Assembly (NCBI RefSeq): GCF_000471905.2
Contig: NW_006499776.1
Span: 317,166 to 381,165, forward strand
DNA: 64,000 bases
Direction of reading: 5' to 3'
From: Amborella trichopoda
Lineage: Eukaryota; Streptophyta; Magnoliopsida; Amborellales; Amborellaceae
The notes under the pieces were generated by a model. It was not told the origin of the DNA, did not search any database, and saw only the letters and a program-made list of their open reading frames with translations. Of this stretch, positions 1 through 10,499 are shown piece after piece (position 1 is the stretch's first letter; each line of letters starts with the position of its first letter). The translations under genes were made by a program, and so were the position numbers.

Positions 1-1095
1 ATTCCCAAGCATAAGAAATTATGGATATTTTTTTTTGTTTAAAGAAAATTGGTTTCATGGCATCAAGGTTTTTAAAATTTTGGATTTGTTAGTTCTATTT
101 TCTTTGAAGCAAGAATTATTGTAATAAGACAAGTTGTAAATGATCTTTGCCAAAAGAAAAAAAAAAAAAAACAAAATGGGTGAAAAGAAGAAAAAAAAAA
201 AAAAATTTACCCGATAAAATCACATTAGTCTTTCTTTCAGAGTTTCTTTCAGAGTTACCTTATAGTCGAAAGTGAAAGTGTACTCGAGAGAGAGAAAAAT
301 GAGTGGAGAACGAGAGTGCAAGAGTGAATGATTGGAAAAAGATATGTCAAAGTTGTCTTTAGGACATACGAAAACAGAAGATCTCAATATAGTTCTTAGT
401 TTTAGGCATATGAATCAGAAGCCCATTGTATGCATCATAGTTACCTTATAGTAGAAAAAAAAGAAAGAGAAAAATAGGTAGAGAACGAGCGTATAGAAGA
501 GTGAATAAGTGGCAAAAGAAATGTTAAAATGGGGAATACGAACCCATTGTTGCAACCTTATGCAAACCTCACAATTTATATTTCTGTTCTTATGTATCTT
601 TCTAAAATCTTTCCCGCCATGGATCAACTATTTCTAGTTCTATGTTTTATATAGTGTTTTATTCATCTCAGTTGGACTTTTTACGTTGTCTACAATGTAC
701 TTAGATTTTTACTATTTTTTATTTTATTTTTCTAAAAAACTTAAAATTTTCTAATTTGTAATTGGCCTTGAGTAACTCAACTCAGGTAGGGGCCAAGTCA
801 TTAACCATTGCCTGAGCCAAATTTGTGAACCTTGGCTAACATAGAGAGACATTTTTGAGATTTTATTTTTCCTTTTTTATTTTCACACACATAATTTTGT
901 TAATTAAATGAAAAAAATCAGAAGTATTATTTTGCCCATTGTATTGATGCTAAGAGTGTGATCTTAGTAATTACCATCATAAATGGGCTTAATGATATAT
1001 CTAAAATTTGGATGATCTCTATTGAGTTGAGATTATTTTTTTCAAATGCATAAATGATGTAATTAAGAAATGTTTTTAAGAAAATTACATATACA
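1..1095. other. AT-rich intergenic DNA, no gene seen
   Basis: The stretch is AT-rich with poly(A) runs near 160-205 and a short CA/TA microsatellite at its right end. The two small open frames on the minus strand are low in complexity and resemble no family I know. I see no gene, RNA gene or element terminus. Confidence 0.6.
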
Positions 1096-1097
1096 CA

Positions 1098-1608
1098 CAC
1101 ACATATATATATATATATGAGCAATGATTTCATGTAACGGTTACATCATAATATAATGCAACAACTTACAAAAACCATGTTATGGACATTTGTTTTGATC
1201 CAAATTTTAAAATATATACTCTTTTCATTCTAATGAACAATCACAGAAGAAAAATAAATTGAAAACATAACCTAGAAAGTATTGTTTTAGCTCAATTAAC
1301 ATAGGCCGTTGATTTTGGTGAGATGCTTAGAACTAGGCCTTAGAACGAATTTTTCATTTCCAATCTTTTTGGATGACTTTATTATCATTCGATGAATGGT
1401 CTAGATTCGTTTTTGGAAGGGACTCATTTGACCATATCTAGAGTTCAAATTGAATTTTTTCTTTTTTGGGGGATTGATAATGGAGATGAAGAGAGTATGT
1501 GTGCCAAATTTTGGGTCATACAAATAACACAAACATGATTTTCTAGAAGTGTCATTGCATTATAGTATGATGCAACCATTGTATGAAATGCTCATATATA
1601 TATATATG
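1098..1608. mobile_element. Foldback MITE 1 with long imperfect terminal inverted repeats
   Basis: The left arm starts in a TA run and reads TATATGAGCAATGATTTCAT, then a segment ending ATAATGCAAC. The reverse complement of 1490-1608 repeats this order with few changes. Pairing can be followed inward for roughly 150-180 bp per arm, leaving a loop around 1290-1420. The element has no coding capacity. Outer ends lie in (TA)n, so the target duplication cannot be defined; a TA duplication (Tc1/mariner type) is possible but unproven. Confidence 0.7.
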
Positions 1609-2075
1609 TTATTTTAAGAATTATTATAATTTTACCTAAAATTTTCACTTATTATATTCAAAATTTTGGATATTACATGTATACCTCTTCTTAGGAGCTC
1701 CAAACTTTTTTCCAAAATTGCCCTATTTGTTTCCACATTGCCCTATCAAAGTCTGGAATTGCCCTTTTTTGGATCTTTAGTATCTGAAACAAAAAAGTTT
1801 TCGGACTTTGAAATTGTAGATTTTTTTATTTTATAATTTTTGGATCTTGAAAGTTTGAAAATTTTAAATTTTGGATTTTCAAAATCCAAAAAATTCAATC
1901 ATACTTAATTTATTAAAAAATAAATTTTAGATTTTGAAAATCCAAAAATGGCAATTTGGTCATTTCTAAAAATGTTGACAAAATGTTGTAATAACGGATA
2001 TAAAAATGGGTAGAGTAGTAATAATGAAAAAGTTTAGGTGAATTTGTAAAAACACTTAAAATAGATATATGTGTA
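1602..2075. mobile_element. Foldback MITE 2, abutting MITE 1
   Basis: The segment around 1608-1675 (TATTTTAAG..., ACCTAAA..TTTTCA..TTATTA) matches the reverse complement of about 2000-2068 at roughly 70-75 percent over about 75 bp. The interior has no ORF and holds two near-copies of a TTTTGAAAATCCAAAAA-like motif (around 1877 and 1935). The left end merges with the TA run closing MITE 1. Superfamily is unclear. Confidence 0.55.
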
Positions 2076-2789
2076 ATTTTCTTTTTTTATTGAAGTTAAT
2101 ATATGGAGTAAATATACATTATACTCCCGGAGGAATATAATATCTTTTGGCTCCACTTAAACCAATCGCATATCCTTATGACGTCATACACTATTTAAGA
2201 TATTCATTTGTGGCTGCAGTCTCGTTTTTCTTCTAGATGAAATATTATTTGCTTATTTGAAGTACATATGGCTGAAATTTTCTCTTGCGACGCTAGGGCA
2301 TGATGGTAAAATATTCTTGTTTTTTTAAGAATTCCTATTTTTACTCGAGTTAGTTTGAGCCTATTTAATGCTAGAATAAATATATATTAATTACCCGAAA
2401 ATAAAGAACAAATTTGAATCAGAATTCTTTAATATAAATTGGAGGAACAATTAGAGAGGGCACGCCACTTCCTTTCTAAAAGAATCACGCTATTCTCGCT
2501 ACTTATTCTTCCTCTCTAACAAACAAATAAAGCTCGTCCTCTCTGTGTTAAAAATCCTCCATGATTTTTTCTCTCAAGTAAACCAATAAGAACCATATTT
2601 CTGATTTTTTCTCCCAAGTAAACCAAGAAACTCTATTTTTGGCTTGCGTGGGAACTCCATTTCTAACTTGTATGGAAGGTTTAATCAATACTTGAGTACT
2701 TGCTCATGAATTTGTACTTTGGTTCTTGGAACGAACGAAAAATAGAAACATAACCATGATTTTCTCACTCAAGTAAAATTTTCGTGTTT
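2076..2789. other. Non-coding AT-rich DNA with short duplications
   Basis: No gene is visible. Around 2565-2640 a ~35-bp unit (TGATTTTTTCTC..CAAGTAAACCAA) occurs twice in tandem. Around 2686-2757 lies the first copy of a ~75-bp segment repeated after MITE 3. Confidence 0.5.
2686..2757. repeat. Direct repeat, copy 1 (second copy 3311-3385)
   Basis: Both copies begin AATCAATACT and share TACTTTGGTTCTTGGAA followed by GACGAAAAATAGA. They differ at scattered positions. MITE 3 sits at the start of the second copy, so the duplication predates that insertion. Confidence 0.65.
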
Positions 2790-2798
2790 TAATCAATA

Positions 2799-3310
2799 GG
2801 GAAAGGTTTCTATACTTCCCCTACAACATGGAAGATCTATGCTTCTCTTGCCATCCAACCGTTCAATTTTGATCAAGATAGCCGCTCACCGTTTGATCTT
2901 AGATCCGATGTCTGTATTTTATTTTTAGTTTTATTTATACAAATTGTATGAATATGAAATTTAGTATGTGCCATCTTCTTGTTGCGGCGCACCTATAACA
3001 ACTATTAAAAGTAATTTTTCAAATAAAATATAATGATCAAAATACCCTTTGAAACTTTCGGGGATATTTTGGTCATTTTATTTTATTAAAAATATTTGTT
3101 TTCATATTTTTCTCTAGTGCGAGTTTAATAGAGGATTTCACATCCAAAATTTAGTGTCAAAATAGTTTATAGAAAAAATATTAAAAATAAAATAGTGTAA
3201 AGACGTGACATTGTGATTGAGATAATCTTAGCCTTCCATTGAGAATGAACGGTTGGATAAGGAAAAGTATATAAGTTTTATGTAGTAAAGGAAACATAGA
3301 AAACTTGCCC
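2799..3310. mobile_element. MITE 3, probable Mutator-like, with perfect 9-bp target duplication
   Basis: The 512-bp element starts GGGAAAGGTTTCTATACTT and ends with the complement of GGGCAAGTTTTCTATGTTT. The arms pair over about 90 bp, including a shared CATCCAACCGTTCA/TATCCAACCGTTCA block. It is flanked on both sides by TAATCAATA (2790-2798 and 3311-3319). A 9-bp duplication is the usual footprint of Mutator-like transposases, so it is best read as a non-autonomous MULE. It has no coding capacity. Confidence 0.85.
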
Positions 3311-3319
3311 TAATCAATA

Positions 3320-5105
3320 CTGGAAGACTTTCTAAAAAATTTATACTTTGGTTCTTGGAATGGACGAAAAATAGAGAGGTGAACCATTTCAGAAGGTATG
3401 TACTAATTTCTATATTATTTTGTACATGAGTTTCACGTTTTCAAAAGATTTACTAGTCAGTAATTACAATTAAATACCTTGTTGACCACTCAAAGATTTT
3501 AGTAATCTGCTCAGACATTTTGATAAATTAAGATAATCGATTTTCAACCCTCAAATTATTACATGGTAAGATCTTTTTTAAGCAATAATTAAATAAATAT
3601 TTTTAAAACTGAAATCATTAATAAAAGTTACAAAGCATTCTTCCAATTTTGGGATGAAAGCAACACAGGGAGGCTCCTAATACCCACATAAATCAAATAA
3701 AAAATCCATAAATTTATCGACATGAAAAATAGAAGAAGTCTAATGCATAAGAGAGGCATGCCTTAGTCCTAGCTCTCCAAGAAAGCAAATTCAATATTCA
3801 AAGAATTATGTATTTCTAAAGAGAATTAATTTCTCAGAATTGACCTTCCAAGAATTTGATTGAAAAGAGCATCATTGATTCACAGGAAATTGAAATTTCA
3901 GAGACTTTCTTAGTTCCTACGAAATCTAATGCTCATGGATAAAATTGTCATGAAGAAAGGAGAGGACAGATTTTGCATTGCCCTGTTGTTGGCGCCGAAG
4001 AATTCCCCGGTTGCTGGCCCTGAATAAGTAAAGATGTTGATCGAAAATTTAAATTGTCTTAGTGCATATCTTTCACTAGTTTACTCAATCTTTACCCAAG
4101 TTCTACACACCAGATCAGCCACTTATCAATTTTTGAAATATAAGTTGCGGATGTGGCCTACCAATTCATCAATCGCCTAATCGAAAAATCAGAGGTTATT
4201 AACAGGGAGGGCATGGCACCAAGAACCATTTGTAGTAAAGTTGTCGATGGAGATTGTGATGGAGGCAGATGATGCAGACTCAATAGTTGAAGCAGTATCT
4301 CTCGTCGAATACTGTATTGCTAGCCTGTTAGGTAGGTAAGCATGCAGTGCTGTCCTCAGAGAGGGTAGATATTGAAGAGGACCAAGAAGTTGTCAGCACT
4401 ATTTGCATGTGTGAGATGGATTCTGACACGTTCAAGCGTTGCAGCATCTCTCATCGAATGCTGTGTTTCTAGGCCGGTAGCTAGGCACTGAAGAAGACCA
4501 AGAAGTTGTTTGTTGATGCGAGGGCGATGTCTGTTTGGGGTGCCGTTACCAATTGCCTACTGCCAATAATCATTATACAAGCTTTCTCCTTATGAATTGT
4601 TTGTGTTGATGTAAAGAAAGTGTATTACCTTAGAATTGTTTTTATCTCATGTTCTTTTTTGTATGCGTAAAGAGTAATACTTGTTGGAATCGGCAGTAAT
4701 CTATTTCATGTACAATCGTTATACGAATACATCATTTTTCTCACATTATTCTCTTCCATACATGGTCATTGTTATTTTCCAAATTCTTGTTTTAGTCTAT
4801 TTCTATCGTAACTAGAAATAGACTTAAGTAGGAAATTATTTGTGGTTTAACTACATGCATCATTTATAGGAGAATGTTGAGATGTGTGTTGATTCCAAAA
4901 TATCATGCTTTGGTTTCCTAGTTTGGGGTTTGGTTTCCAATTTTTCGCAGGAATGCTTTTCAAGAAGGTTTTCTATTTTTGTTTGTGGGAAACACTTTTC
5001 GGGACTTAATTGTGCAAGCAACAAGGCTTACACAAAGCATTTAAAGGAAAGATTAAGAAACCGTAGTCCATCTCGGATGAAGATGGGGAAGACTTAAGAT
5101 ATGAG
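3320..5105. other. Non-coding DNA with a degenerate tandem duplication
   Basis: I recognise no gene. Around 4287-4395 and 4438-4512 a segment (GCAGTATCTCTCGTCGAAT..., GAAGAGGACCAAGAAGTTGT) appears twice with divergence. A short open frame at 4882-5097 (+) lacks any recognisable motif and is not called as a gene. Confidence 0.5.
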
Positions 5106-5109
5106 AGCT

Positions 5110-5450
5110 ATGATCACTACTCAATTGTGCGTATCGAGCTTATATAATGTCACAGATGAGGATTCAGCAAGAAAGCTTTGGTATAATCTTGAGAGCCTAT
5201 ATATGCTGAAATCCCCCATAAATCGATTGAATTGAAAGTAAAAGGTGTACTCCCTATGAATGAATGAAGATATAAATATCCATAAGCAGCTGAATTGATT
5301 CAATAAAATTATATGTCAATTATTGAGTATCCACATTAAGATAAACTGATGAGGATAAGGCTAAGGTCATGTTGTCTACTCTCGCTGAGTCGGATGATCA
5401 TCTTACTGCAATATTGCTCTCTATAAAGATACCATAGATATGAAGGACAT
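5110..5450 (+). pseudogene. Ty1/copia gag fragment (broken)
   Basis: Read on +, the stretch LWYNLESLYMLKSPINRL, then FNKIICQLLSI, then after a frame change DEDKAKVMLSTLAE..DHL matches in order the capsid region of plant Ty1/copia Gag (the UBN2/gag-polypeptide family), which builds the virus-like particle. At least four in-frame stops and one frameshift (near 5350) break it. No zinc knuckle, protease or RT follows, and I found no copia LTR or primer site, so it is an isolated relic. The element A LTR fragment begins about 400 bp downstream. Confidence 0.75.
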
Positions 5451-5841
5451 TACTGTTAGGTTTTCATTCCAATGATTTGATGAAGATGCAAGGTAACGCT
5501 CAGCCACATGCTAAAGTCCTATTGGATATGAAAATTTTAATAATTTTTAGTTTTTTAATTTTTCAAGGGCTTTTAAGCCTATGTAGTACTCAGGCGAGCC
5601 TAGGCTAGGGTCGAGTACCTATTCCAAGATGAGTCTGAAAACACTGCTATTGATAATTTCTCTTGTGGTACGAGAATTTGGGTTTTGAGATTGTTTTTCT
5701 CCTTATTCATTCCAATGTTCTATAACTCATCTCAATACTCAAACTAAACCTAGCCCGAGCTAATTACTAGGCTGAATCTTTCAAGAGCCCGCATCATGGC
5801 CAAAAATCCAAAATAATTGTAAAAATTGTTAAAAGAACTAT
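5451..5841. other. Non-coding spacer before element A
   Basis: AT-rich sequence with no recognisable gene. It shares nothing I can see with the upstream parts of the other LTR copies, so the junction at about 5842 marks where the element A LTR is broken. Confidence 0.5.
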
Positions 5842-6461
5842 ACATTAGCAAACCAATTGCATTATGTATGTAAGGTCCGAGGCTATGCCTAGTCCGAACC
5901 CCGCGTATGATGAACGGTTGGATTTGTTACACGAAGGCGTCAAATTTGTTGCAGATTCCGGCCGCCGGATTTCAAGATCCAGCCAAAAACCAAACACAAC
6001 GAAATGTTCGTTCGGGCACGAAATCGAGCTGCGTTTGTTGCAACATGATCGTGACGGCATGCTCAGTGCAATTCAGCGAAGAAACCAAAGAAAAACATCA
6101 AGAAACAAGCACACTATTGATCAGAAGTTTTAAAGATCTATACAAATTTCGAGTCACATGATCGTGGCCTAAAAACGCTATCTGTCGCTCGAACTTGGTA
6201 TCAAATCGTTTGTCATGCGAGCCTGACAAGAAAAAAATAACTTTTCGGCCAAACGGAGGCTAGAGCAACCCCGAATCATCCATGAAAAATCACGCACGTT
6301 CTAGAGCAGCAACAAAGACTATTTTGCAATTTTATTTATTGTTGGGCAGATGCAAAACAATCTTTTTGCACCCATTTTTAGATTTTATTTTAATTCATTT
6401 AAATTTTAATTATCATAAATTAGGCTAGATTTTGGGCATCCACCCATGTTTGGGCCCAATT

Positions 6462-6523
6462 CTATAAATACATGCTAAATCTAATTGTAAAAAGATCCCT
6501 CAATTTTTAATCTTATGAATAAA
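6462..6523 (+). promoter_or_regulatory. LTR core promoter and poly(A)-type signal (element A)
   Basis: TCTATAAATAC at 6461-6471 is a TATA box; AATAAA at 6518-6523 follows about 50 bp later. Both are conserved in position in the element B LTR on the minus strand. This arrangement fits a U3/R boundary, with transcription starting between the two. Confidence 0.65.
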
Positions 6524-6604
6524 ATTTGAGAGTTTCACATTAAAATTGTGGCCACATCTTGGAGAAAGAGAGAGGAGAGAGCAGAAAAAGTCTCCTTTAG
6601 TCAA

Positions 6605-6890
6605 GGTAATTTTCTCTCTCCTCTTTCTCTCTCTCTTTCTTCTCTCTTTCTCTCTCTTCTTCTCGTCTATCTCTTTCTATCTCCTCCTATTTTCTCTCTT
6701 TTTCTCTCTTCTCTCTTATCTCTATTTCTCTCTCCTCTTCTCATCTATCTCTTTCGCTTTCCTCTCTCTTTCATGATCTTCTTTATTCACTTTCCTTCTC
6801 TCTCTTCTATCTTTCCTTTCTCTTTCCTCGCTTTCCTAATCTCCCTCTTCCTTCTTTCTCCCTGTTCTCTTCTTTCTCTCTTCTCCATTC
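6605..6890 (+). repeat. CT-rich tract (element A LTR)
   Basis: Almost pure pyrimidine, mainly TCTC and TTCTC units. A second tract covers 7790-7985 after the hairpin array. Open frames here are Ser/Leu/Phe-rich low-complexity shadows. Confidence 0.9.
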
Positions 6891-7015
6891 ATGCAAGGCG
6901 GAGCCTATCGTCAGGTATGATGTCATCCTACTCCTGGAACATAAATAGTGAGCCGAGCCTAACTTGAGTGGCGGGTTGGGCCTCTATCTAAGTTCTCCTA
7001 TCTCTTTCCCTCTGT

Positions 7016-7790
7016 CATGGATGGCGGAACCTCGTCGCCGTCCATGTTTTCTTCTCCTTTCTCCCTCCTATGTCTTGGATGGTGGAATCTCATCGCCGTC
7101 CATATTTTCTCTCTCCTCTATCATGGACGGTAGTACCTCATCGCCGTCCATATTTTCTCTCTCTTCTATCATGGACGGCAGTGCCTCATCACCGTCCATG
7201 TTGTCTTGTTCTATCTCTCTCTCCTATGTCATGGACAGTGGAACCCTATCGCCGTCCATGTTTTCTTCTTCCTTTCTCTCTCTTATCATGGAAGGTGAAA
7301 CCTCATCGCTGTCCATATTTTCCCTCTCTACGGAACCTCATCGCCGTCCATGTTTTCCTTTCCCTTCCCACACCTATGTCATGGACGGTGGAACCTCATC
7401 GCCGTCCATGTTTTCTTCTATTCTCTCTCTCCTTTGTCATGGACGGTGGAGCCTCATCGTTGTCCATGTTTTCTTCTTCTTTCTATCTCTTCTGTCATGG
7501 ATGGTGGAGCCTCATCGTCGTCCATGTTTTCTTCTCTTTTCTCTCTCCTATCATGGATGGTGGAACCTCATCGCTGTCCATGTTTTCTTTTGTTTTCTCT
7601 CTGCTTCTATGGACGACAGAACCTCATCGCCATCCATGTTTTCTATCTCCTCTATCGTGGACGGCGGAACCCCATTGCTGTCCATGCTTTCTTTTCTCTT
7701 CTCACTCTATCATAGATGGTAGAATCCCATGATCGTCCATGCTTCTCTCCTCTGTCATGGACGATGGAACCTCATCGCTGTCCATGTTTC
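7016..7790 (+). repeat. Hairpin-unit minisatellite (element A LTR)
   Basis: About 15 units of 45-60 bp. Each carries CATGGACGG, a 12-13 nt loop of the type TGGAACCTCATCG, then CCGTCCATG, so each can fold into a 9-bp stem-loop. Units are separated by short CT-rich spacers. Several stems vary at one position and some changes keep pairing (GATGG opposite CCGTC by G-T). Long open frames across it are repeat artefacts. Confidence 0.85.
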
Positions 7791-8024
7791 TCTTCTCTCT
7801 TCTCTCTCTTTCTCCTTCTTCCTTCTTTCCCTTTCTTCTTTCTTCTCCCTCCTTTTCTTTCTTACTCACTGCTCTTCTCTATCTCTTGTCTCTCTCTTCT
7901 CTTCTCTTCTTCTTTTTTTTCTTCTCTCTTATCTCTCTTTCTTGTCTCTTCTCTTTTCTTCTCCTTCTCTCTTTCCCTCTCATTTGACTAAGGGAGGCTA
8001 AGTCAAGCATTGCCATGGTAGTCT

Positions 8025-8180
8025 TGTCGTCTAGCAGTATTGCCGTTGTGCCAGTATGAGTTATCGTGCTCATCTTGCTGCCACGATAGGCTAGCCATTG
8101 TGCCAGGCTGCTCGGTGATCGTTCTATTGTCTAGCAGTATTGCCATCATGCCGGTTTGAGTTACCGTGCCCATCTTGCTA
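8025..8180 (+). repeat. Direct duplication in the LTR (element A)
   Basis: The block TCTAGCAGTATTGCC..GTGCC..GAGTTA.CGTGC.CATCTTGCT occurs at about 8028-8085 and 8128-8190. Related blocks occur in the extra LTR copies at 47760-48000 and, more weakly, near 30840-30900 and 45965-46140, so this is an LTR module rather than captured sequence. Confidence 0.65.
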
Positions 8181-8722
8181 CCACGCCGGGTCATTCACTT
8201 GCTGGTCTAGCTACTGTGTTAGACTCGCCACTTGGTCAAATTCCCCTCTTCTCCATTCCTCTATTCTATCTCTTTCTTCTCCTCATATATCCTCTTACTC
8301 TCTTCATCTATCCTCTTACTCTTTTCTTCTTTTTTTGAATGTGCATGCCTATGTGCATTCGCCCAAAGAAAGGTGGGGTCCCTTGGCCGACTTGTCTTGT
8401 AAATTAACTATATGTATGTGATTGCAGAAACATGAGAGTACAGGCCAAGGGAGGCGATTCTGAACCAGTTGTAGGACTGGAGGGCATTCCGTTGTGATCT
8501 AAGAGGGTGCCCACGTGAGTCAGCCCGAGTGAGTCACGGACCCAGTTGAGGTGTGTCCTGCCTCACATTAAAATTCCTCTCTCATTGATTGGCATACCTG
8601 CCCTTGTTTCCTAACAAGGTTCCCGAGAGAGCCATCTCAAGTCTCGAGTTCCCTAGAAACCTGAGACACGTGCCACCAGGTCATCCCGACCCGGAGGGCG
8701 AGATCGAGGCACCTAACCAGCT

Positions 8723-8742
8723 TAGCAACTCCACTGGGGACA
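8723..8742 (+). other. Primer-binding site of element A (mutated)
   Basis: TAGCAACTCCACTGGGGAC lies three bases after the LTR end CTAACCA, at the same place as the cleaner site in element C (TGGTGACTCCACTAGGGAC). The leading TGG, which pairs with tRNA CCA, is TAG here. Tat/Ogre elements are reported to use tRNA-Arg; I could not check complementarity. Confidence 0.75.
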
Positions 8743-8783
8743 AACTACCCTTTCGGATCGTCCTTGTTTGGCTAGTCTCTTCG

Positions 8784-8811
8784 TTTTTTTTTTTTTTTTT
8801 TTTTTTTTTTT
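8784..8811 (+). repeat. Poly(T) run of 28
   Basis: An uninterrupted run of T just downstream of the primer site. It is absent at the same place in element C, so it arose locally. Confidence 0.95.
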
Positions 8812-8929
8812 CTGCACACACATGGCTTTTGGGTTTCTTAACCAAGAACAAGTTCCTCAAACTTTGTTCCCAACTTTCCTTCTGAGCAAAGACCCAGTGT
8901 CTAGCTCCCAGGTCATAACCTAGATTGGT

Positions 8930-10130
8930 GTGAGAAGGGACTTAAAGGTCCCTAACTCCCCATCTCCTAGCTCTGATGGAATCCCCACCAAAGCACTCTG
9001 TATTGGCAGCACATTTGCTGTCAGTCACAGCATGTACCCTATCTCCGGCAAGTCACTTGTCTGTCGTATTGTCGAGGTACACCGAAAGGCTGCCCAGTCC
9101 CTTTCTGCAAAAGGCAAGGAAGTTACTGTTGCTTCTGTGGGTCGCTGCAAGGCTACCCCCCACATTCTTGCACCACCACTAGTCTCTATGCTTAGAGGTT
9201 GACATATCGAGGCAGAGACCCTGGGGCAACCACCTCTCGCACAAACCCTAAGGCTCATGGGTCATCCACTCGAGCCACACCTCGAGGCAACCCTTGTGTT
9301 ACCTTGAGTCAGTGTCCAGGATTAGGCCTCCTAGGGCTAGGCCCAATACATGTTATGCATGTGCATCCCACCACTCGAGGCAACGCCGTCATTGCACCAA
9401 CACGAGTACACAGAAGACGATCCCCTCATCCTCCTACTCAGCACACACTAGCGCACCCTGTAAGGGGCAGGCTTCCACCTGTTCTCTTACAGACACCAGC
9501 TTGCAGTTCTCAGCATCCTAAGGTCAAACCACTTGTTCAAGCCCGAGTTGACCCCAAGGTCACCGTGATCGTTCTTCAATGGGTGCACACGCACCGCCTT
9601 CACAGATTGCTCCCCGTTCCCGACTCAGGTGCCATCATGAGCCGACCCTTCCTCTATTTGCCCCTTCTCTTTCGGGCAAGCTCTTCCAACCCTGGTACTT
9701 GAAGACTTTCCCCAAGCGTAGCATCCTGAGCCAGCCCATCAGCTCGGTCATGTCTCTGGAGCCAGTAAGAGAGCTTGGGGCAAAGACCTGATGCGAGATC
9801 AAGTCCTTCGTCCTCCCAGCCCAGGTTGACCCCAGTACCTGGTCCACACCCATTGCTTCTCTTTATGGAGACGACTCTCTCTTGTGTAAGAAAGGCCGAC
9901 CAGCCACGATCCCGATCGCAGTTCTAGCATGAGGTCCCTCAAAGCTAAACACGATAGGGGTATGCAAATCCTGACTAGGGAAGCAGTCAAGATGGTCGAG
10001 GCAGCCTCTCCCAGTGACCCTCTTCATCAAAACCCCTTTTACCCTCTTCATATGACAAATTCTGAAGAAGAAGTGCATGAATCCTGCACCATGGTTAGCG
10101 TCGTTGAAGATGACCCAACCACTCAATAGC
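8930..10130 (+). pseudogene. Leader ORF between primer site and gag (element A), broken
   Basis: I do not recognise the product. It is treated as coding because the reading frame is conserved in diverged element C: RRDLKVPNSPSPSSDGIPTKA here matches RGDLKVPASPISILGGLSTKA there, and later blocks match too (..GSSTRATPRGNP.. with ..GLSTxATPQSNP..; GMQILTREAVK with GLQILIRETSK). The frame is split by frameshifts near 9200 and 9700-9930. The product would be Pro/Ser/Arg-rich. It may be the N-terminal part of Gag or a separate first ORF of the kind known from Ogre-like Tat elements. Confidence 0.55.
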
Positions 10131-10499
10131 CACAGTCCCAAGACCGTCAAGAACCAATTCTCACATGATCGGCATATAAGACTCGAGTACAGTCGGGGCA
10201 TGCTGAGCCCTTACTGACCGATCTGCAGCACGTGACTCACCAAGCTCGAATGCCTTCAACCACATCTTAGGCTGACCACCCTAAGGAAGATGTTAGCGTT
10301 ATGGTTGTGATAGAACCTAATGACTCTTAGGAGGAACGCATGGACAGGTTCGGGTAGATGATGCAAGTAATGATGGAGAATATTGATTGCATGGAAAGCA
10401 CACGATCCCCAGTCAATGTATCCCCTCATGAGGCTAACTCCCATCACTCTGATGATGTAGCTCCAAGGCAGCCTCCCCCTCTTGCCTCATAGGACAATT

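Larger units (their letters stand above)
6606..8427 (+). other. Possible leader intron inside the LTR (element A)
   Basis: A donor-like AAG|GTAATTTTCTC at 6606 opens the CT tract, and an acceptor-like GTATGTGATTGCAG ends at 8427, just before the well conserved end block. The same two marks sit in the same places in C-5' (GAG|GTAAGT at 30172; GATTGCAG ending 31094) and in C-3' (CAG|GCAACT at 45144; GTGATTGCAG ending 46326). Splicing would remove the CT tracts and hairpin array from the leader. This is inference from sequence position; no transcript evidence is available. Confidence 0.45.
5842..8719 (+). mobile_element. Element A 5' LTR, missing its first ~750 bp
   Basis: Homology with the LTRs of B (minus strand), C-5' and C-3' begins at CCAATTGCATTATGT and runs to the shared end CACCTAACCA just before a primer site. 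In order it holds part of U3, a TATA box, a poly(A)-type signal, a splice-donor-like site, a CT tract, a hairpin array, a second CT tract, a duplicated block, an acceptor-like TTGCAG and a conserved ~290-bp end block. Its closest relative here is the inverted LTR of element B (roughly 80 percent by eye). The first part of U3 is missing, so no target duplication can be seen. Confidence 0.8.

Noticed and set aside
4882..5097. 71-codon + frame
   Set aside because: No motif, low-complexity surroundings and no homologue among the other segments.
5545..5790. Possible inverted repeat with AGCCTAGGCTAGGG and GCTCGGGCTAGG
   Set aside because: Only short scattered matches and no target duplication; too weak to call a MITE.
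6964..8001. Frames up to 252 codons with Ser/Pro/His-rich repeats
   Set aside because: They are translations of the hairpin minisatellite and CT tracts in several frames at once.
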